DNA of 30,416 nucleotides from Chara braunii. Its lineage: Eukaryota; Streptophyta; Charophyceae; Charales; Characeae. Within the stretch, counting starts at the first letter, position 1. Each line of letters opens with the position of its first letter. Shown here in pieces: positions 1-9,724 of the stretch. The DNA is taken from contig BFEA01000015.1 of NCBI GenBank assembly GCA_003427395.1, positions 5,796,188 through 5,826,603 on the forward strand, written 5' to 3'. Both the position numbers and the translations under genes were made by a program. The notes beneath the pieces were generated by a model. The model did not search any database. It had not been told where the DNA came from and saw only the letters and a list, made by a program, of their open reading frames with translations.

Positions 1-77
<77 letters not shown>

Positions 78-92
78 ACACACACACACACA
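1..92. repeat. (CT)n followed by (CA)n microsatellite
   Basis: About 26 CT units pass directly into an imperfect CA tract. The inverted counterpart is the GT/GA tract at 20750-20842. Confidence 0.98.
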
Positions 93-1018
93 CTCATATT
101 TTCCCCGCCCCACTCGCCTTTTTCCCTTCTCCAATGCCGCCTCCCTTCCGTCTGTCCCGATCCCAGCTTAGAGCTTGTGCCTACCATTCCCCCTTCCTGT
201 CTTTCCCCCACCAATTCTCTTTTCCCATCCTCTTCTCTCCTTGTCCTGTGTCGGTCACCTTTCTTTTCCCGTCCTTCTCGCCTACCCACTCGTCATTGTC
301 CCTTTCTTCCTTTTTGAGTGCCTCCCTTCCGCATTTCCCCATGCGCCCTCCATTGCCCCTCTCGATCTTTCCCCCACCGATCCGCTTTAAATTTCCCATC
401 CTCTTCTCTACTTGTCCTGCGTCGGCCGCCTCCTCGTTCCCTTCTTTCTCCGTGCCTTTCTTTGCTCAGATGCAATCCTCTCTCGTCGAGGTCCAACTCC
501 TCCAATACTCGATGTGGCCCTTCCTGGTCTGCTATGTCCTTTCCTCTCTTCCTCTTTCTGTCGTTCGTTCCCTCTTTGTGCTCCCTCCCTCTCCGTCACT
601 CAGGCATATTCGCATTTACCCTGTCCCTCTCGTGATTGACGCCCTTCGTCATTTTTCTGCTCTCTCTCCTTTCCTTACTAGCTTTCCTTTCCCCCTCCCT
701 CCGCGCTGATTCCCTCTTCCTGCCTTGCAGTCTCTTCTTCCCCACCTTGTCTGCCTCCCCCACACGACCTGCAGTCCATACCCCCTGTTTTTTATCCTCC
801 ACTTCATCGGGTCATACATCCTCACCCCGATTGGCTGGCATTCCGACCCTTTCTCCTCATCGCGATTCCACATACTGATCGGCACCCTCCCAGTCCACGC
901 TGCTCATACCCTTCTCCACAAAATGGGTCCCCGAATTACATCCGCCTCCCGTTTACTTCAGGACCCTCCTCGACGTCCTCCCCCTCCACCATCACCTTAA
1001 CGCCGGCAAACTTGCCTC
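93..1018. other. Pyrimidine-rich segment, no gene seen
   Basis: The plus strand is strongly C/T-rich. Its open frames translate to Ser/Pro/Phe/Leu-rich low-complexity protein in several overlapping frames on both strands, which is what composition alone produces. Positions 93-560 are shared with the right arm; 565-1018 are not. Confidence 0.7.
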
Positions 1019-1132
1019 TTGCGGAACTTCGCCTCGTCGGGCGAATCCGCCAATTTCGTTTCTAGATCGAGTGTGAACGGAACTCTCCACCTCTTCACGC
1101 ACAACGATGAAAGAGAGAGGAAGTTAGGGAGA

Positions 1133-1200
1133 GGGGGAGGGAGGGAGGGAAGGAGGGAGGGAGGGAGGGAAGGAGGGAGGGAGGGAGGGAGAGAGAGAAA
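1133..1200 (+). repeat. (GGGA)n tract with G-quadruplex potential
   Basis: At least a dozen runs of three or more G are separated by one or two bases, far beyond the four runs needed for a quadruplex motif. The matching place in the right arm (19800-19880) is CT/GT-rich and lacks these G runs on either strand. Confidence 0.9.
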
Positions 1201-1339
1201 CAGACAGAGAGACGGAGAGAGGAAGGCAGGGAGAGAGGCTGCACTTCGCCACGCCGGCGGAATCCACCTGTTTCTTTTTCTGGCCAGATTGTGAAAGGAA
1301 ACTCTTCCCCTTCCGCACGCCTCTCAGTGTACAACACCC

Positions 1340-1343
<4 letters not shown>

Positions 1344-1378
<35 letters not shown>
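1344..1378. repeat. (GT)n microsatellite
   Basis: About 16 GT units. The right-arm counterpart is the CA tract at 19633-19684. Confidence 0.97.
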
Positions 1379-1454
1379 GTCATTCGCTATACACTCAAAA
1401 AAAGCATCACTGTGCCAGACTGTTTCGTCGGACTTTCACCGACTCAGCAGGAGT

Positions 1455-1483
1455 GTGTGTGCGTGTGTGTGTGTGTGTGTTGT

Positions 1484-1530
<47 letters not shown>
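1455..1530. repeat. (GT)n then (GA)n microsatellite
   Basis: A GT tract (1455-1481) is followed by about 20 GA units. In the right arm the sequence beyond this GT tract falls into the assembly gap. Confidence 0.97.
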
Positions 1531-1837
1531 GCCACACCTGCGGCTGTTTGAACACAGCCCACACGCGCTGCCAACGAAAATACCGTCGCCGTGGCGAAAA
1601 CCCTTTGTCCACCCTTCCTCTCCAGCCAGCGCTCCAAAGCGGAAATGTCGACACCGCCGCAACAAGGAACGTGCGTCCGTATTTCAGTCAGCACACCCAA
1701 GAGCTATTGGAATAGAGACCCCAGTTCGAAACAATATGCAACTGGATGGATGAGCGGAACAAGTACATCCGAATTACCTGGGGCCTCGCCGCGCCACTCA
1801 CCAAATGCACAAATGTATCTTTCTGCATCGGACTATT

Positions 1838-2012
1838 TGCAAAATACCCTCATAAGTTGAGATATATGCCAGAATGCCCCTAAAAGATGAGGGTAGAGCG
1901 GAATGCCCCTCTGACAAGAAATATGTTTCGTGAAATACCCCTGGAGTCGGTTGGAATCCCATCTTTGCAATATACCCATATGGGGTACCGTCCAACGTTG
2001 CAAAATGCCCCA
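1838..2012. repeat. Ladder of short ATRCCCC-type repeats
   Basis: A core of the form AATRCCCCT or ATACCC, usually preceded by GCAAA or GAAA, recurs every 28-33 bases (for example near 1842, 1873, 1903, 1935, 1970 and 2003) with unrelated sequence between. The inner part is shared with the right arm, where the LINE inserted into it (11270-11341 and 18800-18871). A similar flavour (GATGGGAATACC, GGGCATACCC) occurs in the TIR element at 24817-25326, so this may be a decayed relative. No coding potential is seen. Confidence 0.6.
1953..1966 (-). other. Empty target site of the young LINE (sister copy)
   Basis: Read on the minus strand this is AAAGATGGGATTCC, uninterrupted and flanked on both sides by the sequence that flanks the LINE in the right arm. 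It differs by one base from the 14-base target-site duplication and represents the pre-insertion state. Confidence 0.9.
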
Positions 2013-2393
2013 GTACTTGCCCTTGAAACCTTCAGCGTCAATTCAACTTTTCGACGTAGGTGGTCGTTCGGGAGGGTGGGCAATTTTGAGGTGAGGGCTT
2101 AGCAAGGGGTGGGGCAAGGACCGGTAGCTGCCCGTAGGAGGCTGACGAGGCTGCGGTCCTTGAGTTGGACATTTCAAAATAGAAACAGCATGGGAGGCCG
2201 AGGAGGCTGCGGTCGTCCACTTTTCTCCAATAGAAGAGCACATCGAATGGAACATGTGTGTGTTGTATCGGAATACAACTTGCGCCCTTTGTATTCAAAT
2301 TTTGCAAAAAAAAAACAAGTCTATTCCAAGAGAACATTACCTTCTCCATTCTTTTTTCGGAGGTCAGCGCCTGCCACTTGCATGCTGCATGCT

Positions 2394-2399
<6 letters not shown>

Positions 2400-2482
<83 letters not shown>

Positions 2483-2515
2483 TCTCACATACACAGGTGC
2501 ACACACACACACTTT
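2400..2515. repeat. (CT)n/(CA)n compound microsatellite
   Basis: About 26 CT units are followed by CA units and a looser CA-rich stretch. In inverse orientation this corresponds to the GA/GT tract at 10800-10880. Confidence 0.97.
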
Positions 2516-2530
2516 TTTTGTCCCCCCAAA

Positions 2531-2632
2531 AGTTCTGAAGGGGCACCTGCTCGAAACTGGGTCCAGCATCACATGAACATCGTGAATAAAGCACCAGTTG
2601 GGACCCCACCCACACACACAAACAACTCGAAN

Positions 2633-2712
<80 letters not shown>

Positions 2713-2877
2713 CACACACACACACTCACTCTCACATACACACGTGCACTCACGCATACACACATTCTCCTGTCTATTGGTGGGAAGGGGCACCTGCTCG
2801 AAACTGGGTCCAGCATCACATGAACATCGTGAATAAAGCACCAGTTGGGACCCCACCCACACACACAAACAACTCGA
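2531..2877. repeat. Tandem duplication of a 95-bp unit plus microsatellite
   Basis: A unit of about 95 bases beginning GAAGGGGCACCTGCTCG occurs at 2535-2630 and again at 2785-2877, nearly identical. The copies are separated by another (CT)n/(CA)n tract (2633-2765). The right arm has only one copy (about 10665-10750). A single ambiguous base at 2632, exactly at the junction with the CT tract, suggests the assembler had difficulty here. Confidence 0.92.
2633..2765. repeat. Long (CT)n then (CA)n microsatellite
   Basis: About 38 CT units are followed by interrupted CA repeats inside the duplicated unit. Confidence 0.97.
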
Positions 2878-3061
2878 ATATAGCGAACATGATAAAACAT
2901 GCACACAGCATAATCACTACCTTACCCTTCCCCATCCACATCAACAAACAAACTACGGGTGCACCCGTGCCCTCACGGTAAGTCAATATGTATTGGGATG
3001 GAAAATAGGTCCAAATGTGTCTAAAATGTTAGCGTTTGGCAAGCGGTGCGGCAAACCCCCA

Positions 3062-3990
3062 TTCTTTTTATTTTTTTTTCCGATGAAAGGTAGCTTTATT
3101 TCCAAATCATAAAAGGAGGCCGGAAAAACCTCGACATTTCAACCCGAAGGAGAAACTGGGGCCAATACCCAGCTTAGGCTTGTGCTAGAAACCGGGTCCA
3201 GTGTCCCATAAAGCCTCTTTCAGGAAAAAAAAAAAAAAACAGCAATTGGACTAATAAATTATAAAAGACATAAAGGACGAAAACCGGGATGAGGGTGGAG
3301 GATCCCGTAAGTGGGATTTAGTGAAACCGTGAGAACTCGGTCGGTAGCCTACTTAACGGCTCTACCGCCTGTAGATCATGCTTTCAACAGCCACTTCGCA
3401 ATTTCTAATTTGCCTTCTTTGTTGATGTTGGCAAATTTGTCCTCAAGCGCCTATGTCTTGCTCACACGGAGCGGGCCTTTGGATTTTCACTCGCCGAAAA
3501 CTGTGATCCGAACTTATGACAATATACGGTTAAATGTATGTTTGAGGCCATTTCCTTCGCCCTTTAAGAGGAGATCGTTTCTACGCTACCATATGGCTTC
3601 GAGGATAATACCCCTGCAAGTGTGGGCAATATATAGGATGGCTTTTGATGGAGGGCCAGAAGTCTCAAACTTACCATGCAAGATGAAATCGTTTGACCAA
3701 TCTTCTGGTGGGAGGCCCAGGAGCCTCCACCTTTCCTTCCACCATTCCCAGCAGGCCACTGAATCTGGACAGTATCTTCATAGATGAGGGGCGTTTTCCC
3801 ACGCCCAGTTGCATCTTATGCATGTGTCTGCTACGTGCATTCCTCTGGCTTTCAGCCATACTGCCATTGCTGTAACCTTAAGAAACTGTAGCCAAAGCAG
3901 TGAAGCTATCCTCTAAGAGGGGAGCTTCTTAAGTATTCTCTAAAGGTCCCTCATGTCTGTGTCACCAACCGGGGGTCATTGAGATACGGA
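3062..3990 (-). pseudogene. Older LINE, 3' end of ORF2 plus 3' UTR (left copy)
   Basis: On the minus strand, translation from about 3970 gives a stretch related to the C-terminal part of ORF2 in the LINE at 15189-18174. A run ending LLWLQFLKVTAMAVWLKARG aligns with LWLTSLAATPSAVWL. It is followed by a zinc-binding motif CIRC...APHL..YC (near 3815-3770) and then by a tail resembling the LWQSRND segment. In-frame stops interrupt it: at least two TAG upstream of the zinc motif and a TGA right after APHL. The 3' UTR carries an AATAAA, and the element ends in a degenerate A-rich tail (seen as T-rich plus strand, 3065-3079). Upstream of about 3990 the similarity fades. The fragment is 5'-truncated and dead. 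Similarity was judged by eye. Confidence 0.85.
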
Positions 3991-4660
3991 GAACCTTTTT
4001 CTTACTGTTAGGATTGGTTTCTTATTTTTTATGTCCCGTTGGACCTATACCCCACACTTGGGTACTTACTTAAGTAGGGGGATGTGTCCTCTCGAGAGTT
4101 TGGTATGCGGACATGGTTCTGCCCATGAGTTTTTTCAACCACTGAGAAGTGGTTCTACCCTCTGGTTTTCCACTTTCAGAGGGATGTATCCTCCTGGGTC
4201 TCTGGTATGAGGATATGGTGCTTGGCCATAAATTACAAACTCTCTTTAATTGGTCGGGCTTTGGTTACTTCAGCGACCGCCTTTTTCATCCTTTGGTTCT
4301 CCCTCTCTGTGCATCTGTTGGGGGAAGAAGCCCCCATTTCTCGATTTGTGTGTACGCAGAGGGCCAAGGACAATTGTGTGGGATAAAGGGATGACTGGTG
4401 CATGTAGTTGTAAAGAAGGCCGGAGGGAAACGGAGGAGAGAGGAACGATTGACGCCTGCACTCACGAACTCTCACGCTGGTACTCACACTCTCACATATC
4501 CGCCCATACACAAACGCACGAAAATCTAAGCTCGTGCGGCCAAGCACACGCACACAAATCTACCCTCGCGTGCTCGCATATACTCATGCACACTCTCGTG
4601 CCCCACCCAATCCACAATCCACTCGCGCACCGTTACGGCGTGGACATGTACGACTGCACA
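3990..4660. other. Spacer segment, no gene; about 101-bp imperfect duplication
   Basis: A sequence beginning GATGTGTCCTC at 4081 recurs at 4182 (GATGTATCCTC), with about 50 similar bases in each copy, including GGTATG and an ATGGT motif. The rest is unremarkable. Weak continuation of the LINE upstream of 3990 is possible but not demonstrable by eye. Confidence 0.5.
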
Positions 4661-4665
4661 AGGAT

Positions 4666-4667
<2 letters not shown>

Positions 4668-4754
<87 letters not shown>

Positions 4755-4764
4755 GAGAGAGAGG
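4668..4764. repeat. (CA)n microsatellite
   Basis: About 40 CA units followed by a short GA tract. CA-rich patches continue on both sides (4540-4620, 4831-4870). Confidence 0.98.
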
Positions 4765-4870
4765 GAGAAAACAATAACTTGGTCTTCTTCAAATTTGTTT
4801 TTTCGCATGCAAACAATCACGAGCACGGCCTCACACACACATACTCATGCAAGCAAGCACGCACACACAG

Positions 4871-5470
4871 TGAGTTTATGGACCTGAACATCAACGAACG
4901 TAAGTTTATAGACCAAGGGTTTATATACTTTACTATTTCATATTGTATTGTACGGTCTCTCCTCTCCCTGGCATTGCTGGTCGCCACGATTGCATTTTGA
5001 TGAAATTAGGGGGAGTTAAGGAACTTAAAAGGGTGGCGTAAGAGAGAGACAAAGAGAGAGAAAAAAATAAAAAAATGCAGGTAGAGAGAGCCAAAAGAGG
5101 GCGAGAGAGGTAGAGGAGGTCATACGAGCGAGGTGTGGAGAGGCAAAGGGGGAAATGTGGTCGGAAAGGCCCGCGAGATGTGGACAAAGAATGAGCGCTC
5201 GCTGGAGTGAGTGATATTGACCTAGAGTTAAGCGCTCCCTAAGCAAATTTGAAAAAGATATTAGTTGTGGGTCAGTCTTTGATGCTTAATCGTGAATGGA
5301 GTATAGTATCTTTGGTTAGGGAAGACTATAGAGGGTCTAGTTTCCTGATGAGTGGCTGAAGGTCCACAAAACAGTCTGTCACAACCCCTCATTTATTGTC
5401 CTTTTCTCCTTGGCTGCCTACGGTTCACCGGACAGGTCTCTATGATATATTTCACATATGTATATGTGAG
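4871..5470. other. No gene seen; purine-rich patch
   Basis: Positions 5040-5130 are rich in GAGAGA. The remainder is AT-rich DNA without a recognisable product. Confidence 0.5.
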
Positions 5471-5472
5471 AT

Positions 5473-5489
5473 ACACACACACACAGATA

Positions 5490-5558
<69 letters not shown>
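5473..5558. repeat. (CA)n microsatellite
   Basis: About 36 CA units after a short interrupted start. Confidence 0.98.
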
Positions 5559-5560
<2 letters not shown>

Positions 5561-6077
5561 TGCTTTTGTTTCTCCGAATTTCATTTTCTGTTTTTTATTT
5601 TTTTTCCTCCATGATCTTCGTTCCTCTTTCATTTATATTTTCTTTTGTGATGTTTTCCTTATTTTCGTTCGTTTTTTTTTTTCCTTTGAGTTTCGTGCGG
5701 TTAAGGTTCCGCTGAAAGGAGTAAAGGAGGGTGTATGTTAAGCTCGAAATGAGCGTGAGCATGTCCGCCGGTGCGTGCGCGCGAGCAAGAGAGAAAGAGA
5801 GAAAAAAAATAAAAAATGTTGCGAGTGTTTTTGTGGTTAGAGAGAGAGTAGTGTTGTGAGTGTTTTGTGGTTCCTTTGCATTATAATACTTCCTCAGGAC
5901 GTATTCGCTGACATTGATTCATGGATGATGTCATTTTATCGTGAGGCTAAGGACTGGCAGAAAATAAGGAAGGGGGGGTGCCATTTTATTGTGAGGAAGC
6001 GCCTGTCAGCATTTAATGTCTAGTGTCGGGCTTCCAAGTTGCTCCCTGAATTACATTCATTGTTCCAACCATTAGAC
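5559..6077. other. No gene seen
   Basis: A T-rich segment (5570-5700) is followed by mixed sequence. A phrase resembling GCGAGTGTTTTTGTGGTT is repeated at about 5821 and 5855. Nothing codes convincingly. Confidence 0.5.
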
Positions 6078-6275
6078 CTCAACAGCCGTGGCTTCAGTGA
6101 CGGGACCATATAATGCGGCGCCTGGACCACTGATTTCAGCGACTGGCCCACAACAGGCGTGGTTTCAGCGACTAACGACTGAACTGCAGCAACCATGGTT
6201 TCAATGATTGGATGACTAGTTTCAACGACTGGATCGCAACAGCCATGGTTTCAGCAACTGGACCATAGCAGCTTT
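6078..6275. repeat. Degenerate minisatellite (GGTTTCAGCGACTGG core)
   Basis: Variants of AACAGCCATGGTTTCAGCGA followed by CTGGACCA recur at least five times with irregular spacing of about 30-50 bases. Confidence 0.8.
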
Positions 6276-6657
6276 GAGGGTTCAGAGGTTCTTTGAAACT
6301 GGGCGGCAAGTGAACCAGCCGATTAGAATCATGTATTCTCTATCACTCACTACTATCTTCACCTGAATACAACACCCGATTATTATGTAGTTGTATTTGA
6401 TGCAACTTGCTGTCCAGATGCGACAAAAATTACCAGGCGTTCTTTTTGGGTGAAGACAGTACGGTAGGATGAATAACACTCTCATAGGAGGGATATGGTG
6501 TTTTTTTTTAATCTAGCGGAATGAGATTTGCACATTGAGCAACGAAATCCGTTTACATTTTTCATGTTTGAAAAGAAAAAAGTAGATCAAATGGTGAGTC
6601 GCTGACCTTTTAGTGAATGTTTTGTTGGTATCCATAAGAATTAGAGAAGAAAAATCA
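6276..6657. other. No gene seen
   Basis: AT-rich sequence without recognisable coding potential or repeat structure. Confidence 0.5.
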
Positions 6658-7090
6658 CGAGGGGCGAGGTCCCATCAACAAAGATGGTTGGATTAACACC
6701 TGAATGTCAATGTGTTTGTGGGAGAGTTGCAAAATATCCCATCTACAAATACGGTTGGATTAACACTTGAATGTCAACGTGTTCGTGGGAGAGGTGCAGA
6801 ATGTTGCATTGATCTGCTTTTCTCCTTCTTTGCATGAAATATGCCTAGCTTCAGGCGATTAATCTAATCCTACTTGTCAATTAAAGGAGGGAAGCCACAA
6901 GGGGCGAGTTGCTATTAGCAAAGACGAATTGATTTAAGACCTGAACGTGGATGTGTTTGTGGAGAGGTGCAAAATCGGTTGGATTTAACACCTGAATGTG
7001 AACGTGTTTGTGGAGAGGTGCAAAATCTTGAAAATTTTTGCTTCTCTGCATGGAACATACCCAGGTTTAGGCGATTAATCTAATCCTACT
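6658..7090. repeat. Two-level tandem repeat
   Basis: Two diverged copies of a unit of about 200-220 bases lie at 6658-6875 and 6896-7090. Both begin with a GGGGCGAG phrase and end with GGCGATTAATCTAATCCTAC. Inside each copy a subunit of about 60 bases (GGATTAACACCTGAATGT followed by GTGTTTGTGGGAGAG and TGCAAAAT) is itself repeated twice. Confidence 0.85.
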
Positions 7091-8210
7091 CGCTAGTGGG
7101 ACCTCACCGCAGTATGGAACAAAGAAAGAGCGCAAACCAAACATGGGTCTATCGTAGTGGGATTTTTTTTTTGTCTGTGTGTCTGTGCCAAAGTTGTGCA
7201 CAAAGTGGAATCTGTCCGGGCGAGCAATATTTAAAAAAAAACAAAAAATCAAATTCACTGTTTGTTTTGGTGGATAAACTACGATGAAAAATTTCAGATA
7301 TTCGTGCGAGATTTGGTGGAATTTTGATGATCTGCAGATACATAAATTCGCCGAATAGAGGTAATTGATTTTTTTTGTCAAAGTAATTCTTTCTTGAAGA
7401 CTTCCCATGTTCGTACTTGAAGTAGGTTGATCATCAGAGGTTGATAAATCAGTAATGAATGTTGCAAAAAAAATGACAATCAGCAGATTGTCAGATCAAG
7501 AGAGATGAAATAAAAAAAGATATATAAGAAAAGAGAAACTAAAGGTTTGTGACGTTATCCTCCTATTTGACAATTCTCGTGAGACTCAGTGGACCAAACG
7601 ATTGGAGCCCAGATGACTCGGTCCCTACAAAATTACAGGTGAAGCAAAAGGCAAGGTCTATGAGATATCAAAGATTGATGGTTTAAGAGTTCATGGTATT
7701 AGGGTCAAGACTTTGTAAGTTTATCTTCAGAGACTTTGACCTGGTCCCCACAATGATCACAAAGAAAGGAAAAAAGTCAATCATCTAGTAAGAGAGCAAT
7801 TTCAAAAAATTGAGAGAAATATAATAAGGAAGTAAGGCACTGGAAGGACAAGAACTTCAGCAGACTTTGACTGCTCTTGCATTGCCAATGCAGTATGTCA
7901 ATTTCCAACATGTCAGATTTTGACATGGGTGACTTGAGAGAGACATTCCTGATGATACATATTCGTTTCTGCAGCTGAATTGGTTTTATTATTTCTACAA
8001 GTGACAGAATCAATGAGATCAAAGTGTCCTTGATGTAGAGCTACAATCGATCCACGAGTATCAGATCCCTTAGTGAGATACAACTGTAAGGTGCAGTTGT
8101 AGCGAGAGAGTAATGAGAGATCATTCTTCTAAGTATTGATGCAGTATCGAATTCAAAGAACTCGTGGCTGTGACATATCAAAGAGTAATCAGTATTAATT
8201 TCTTGTAACG
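7091..8210. other. No gene seen
   Basis: This 1.1-kb AT-rich stretch has homopolymer T and A runs and no open frame with a recognisable product on either strand. Confidence 0.5.
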
Positions 8211-8225
8211 AAGAGAGAGTCTGAC

Positions 8226-8405
8226 AGACATAAAGAGGTTCAACTCTATTTGACTAGAGAGTTGTCAGTCGACGGACTTCGTGTCTTTTAACTGCATTAC
8301 CTGTCCAAAGAACTGTCAATAAGATAGGCATAAAAAAATTCGACCTTGCTTGACCAGAGAGTTGTCGGTAGAGGGACTTCGTGTTTTTTGACTAAGTTAT
8401 CTATC
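8226..8405. repeat. 100-bp imperfect tandem duplication
   Basis: Copy one starts at about 8226 (AGACATAAAGAGGTTCAAC) and copy two at about 8326 (AGGCATAAAAAAATTCGAC). Both contain GAGAGTTGTC and GGACTTCGTGT at matching offsets. A second, weaker duplication follows at 8418-8565 (GACCTCTATGGG and GGATCTTTATGGG). Confidence 0.8.
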
Positions 8406-8569
8406 TTTTGTCTCAGACGATGGAAGAGACCTCTATGGGGCCAGTATCTTTATACTTCATTGAGACTGATGGGATGTCTCTTGGAAGTATTCCCATATGA
8501 GGGAAGGGATCTTTATGGGATCACCCCTCTATATTTTCTAAGGCTGAGAGGGGGTCTCTAAGAAATGCA

Positions 8570-9000
8570 CAGTCGACCGTTTGTTGTTGTTGTTTAGTGC
8601 CTCTTGAGATCGAAGGGAACTCTCTTGATAAATGTTTGTCTGGGGCATGGGCTGTCTGACTGTGGATTTGATATGTTTTGTTTGGTTGTCTATGTCTGGG
8701 GTCTTCTTCTCTAACCCAAAGACGCATTAATTGTCAGGGCTAGCCAGAGCCTTACCGCCGTAGGTTGCCATTTGGTGGGTTCAGCAGGTCCCCGACGCGA
8801 GTGTCGAATTTTGTAGTTGACTGAGGCTAAGACTCCGGGAGTCTGCCCTGTGAGGTCAATAAGGGTCAACTGGAACCCTACAACAGTCAGAGGATGCAAT
8901 CCAGTGAGGTTCGCCAGAGTCTGGAACATTAGTTAGACCGGGTTTCACGTTAAAAAATATTGGCGGGGTAGTCAGCGCCATAGACAAAAAACTGGTGGGT
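8570..9000. other. No gene seen
   Basis: Mixed-composition sequence without recognised coding or RNA features. Confidence 0.45.
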
Positions 9001-9295
9001 GAGCCGGTTCACGACCGCAGTGGTCAATCCGGGTACGGGACAGTTGGACTGGCGGGAGGTCTATTATCACAAGGTGACCAAACCCACTATAGTCTGGGTG
9101 TCCTGACGTGAGGTGCGCCAAAGGGTCGTCATACTCGAGTAGTGGGTATAGTGGTCCTGACCTGGAGGTAGGTTAAAGAGGTTGTCAAGACAAATGGTCT
9201 GACTAGTCCTGGCCTGAGGCGGGCCGAATGAGGGATGTCAGACTGGCGGACTAACGGGAGGTCTGTCACCCCTGACCAGTGGTGAGCCAAAACCA
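9000..9295. repeat. Degenerate GGTCCTGACCTGAGG repeats
   Basis: The phrase TCCTGACCTGAGGTGGGCC appears in diverged form near 9101, 9153 and 9207, and an ACTGGCGG...GGGAGGTCT phrase near 9049 and 9243. The spacing is irregular at about 50-65 bases, which looks like an old minisatellite. Confidence 0.6.
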
Positions 9296-9554
9296 AGGCA
9301 ATCAATAACTCTTAGGTGTGGAGAACTGCTAATATTTTTTATTATTTTATTATGGGGATTTACTTTATTTATTTTATTTAATTATTGTTTGATGACTGTT
9401 TGTCAGAGGGTGTATGTTGAAACTCTTGAGTGTCAGAGGGTGTCTCTTCAGATATGGAGGAGGAATTCGACCACATCCTCGATGCAGCTACCCAAACTTG
9501 ATTATAGATGTCTATTTTTCTGACGTACATATTGTTATTACCAATTGTACGATG

Positions 9555-9559
<5 letters not shown>

Positions 9560-9610
<51 letters not shown>
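9560..9610. repeat. (CT)n microsatellite
   Basis: About 22 CT units. It lies outside the inverted duplication, just before its inner boundary. Confidence 0.98.
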
Positions 9611-9724
9611 CCAGAGTTGATTGCATGTAGGCTTAGGAATGGGTTCACCCATATAAAAGTCCAATGAACGGTGTAGGAAAGGAAGAGAGAATACCACTCG
9701 TTGAAACAGTAAATTGTTCAGACG

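Larger units (their letters stand above)
1..3815 (+). repeat. Left arm of a large inverted duplication
   Basis: This segment reappears in reverse complement in the right arm (9725-20842). Matching blocks, left to right: 1-560 with about 20280-20842; 1020-1480 with 19560-19965; 1895-1966 with 18800-18871; 1953-2400 with 10880-11341; 2400-2980 with 10560-10880; 2980-3815 with 9725-10560. Over the first 270 bases of the inner end I count about 4% differences by eye. Left 565-1020 has no match in right 19965-20275, so one arm was altered there. The outer end runs off the window inside a (CT)n tract, so the true arm may be longer. The arm contains a LINE remnant, microsatellites and no intact gene. 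Confidence 0.9.

Noticed and set aside
134-1000. Overlapping Ser/Pro/Phe-rich frames up to 191 codons
   Set aside because: The strand is almost pure pyrimidine in places, so stops are rare by composition; there are no domains and no agreement between frames.
2109-2981. Several open frames of 95-190 codons made of SLSLSL, HTHTHT or CVCVCV
   Set aside because: They are translations of CT, CA and GT dinucleotide repeats, open in several frames at once. The same applies to other such frames throughout the window.
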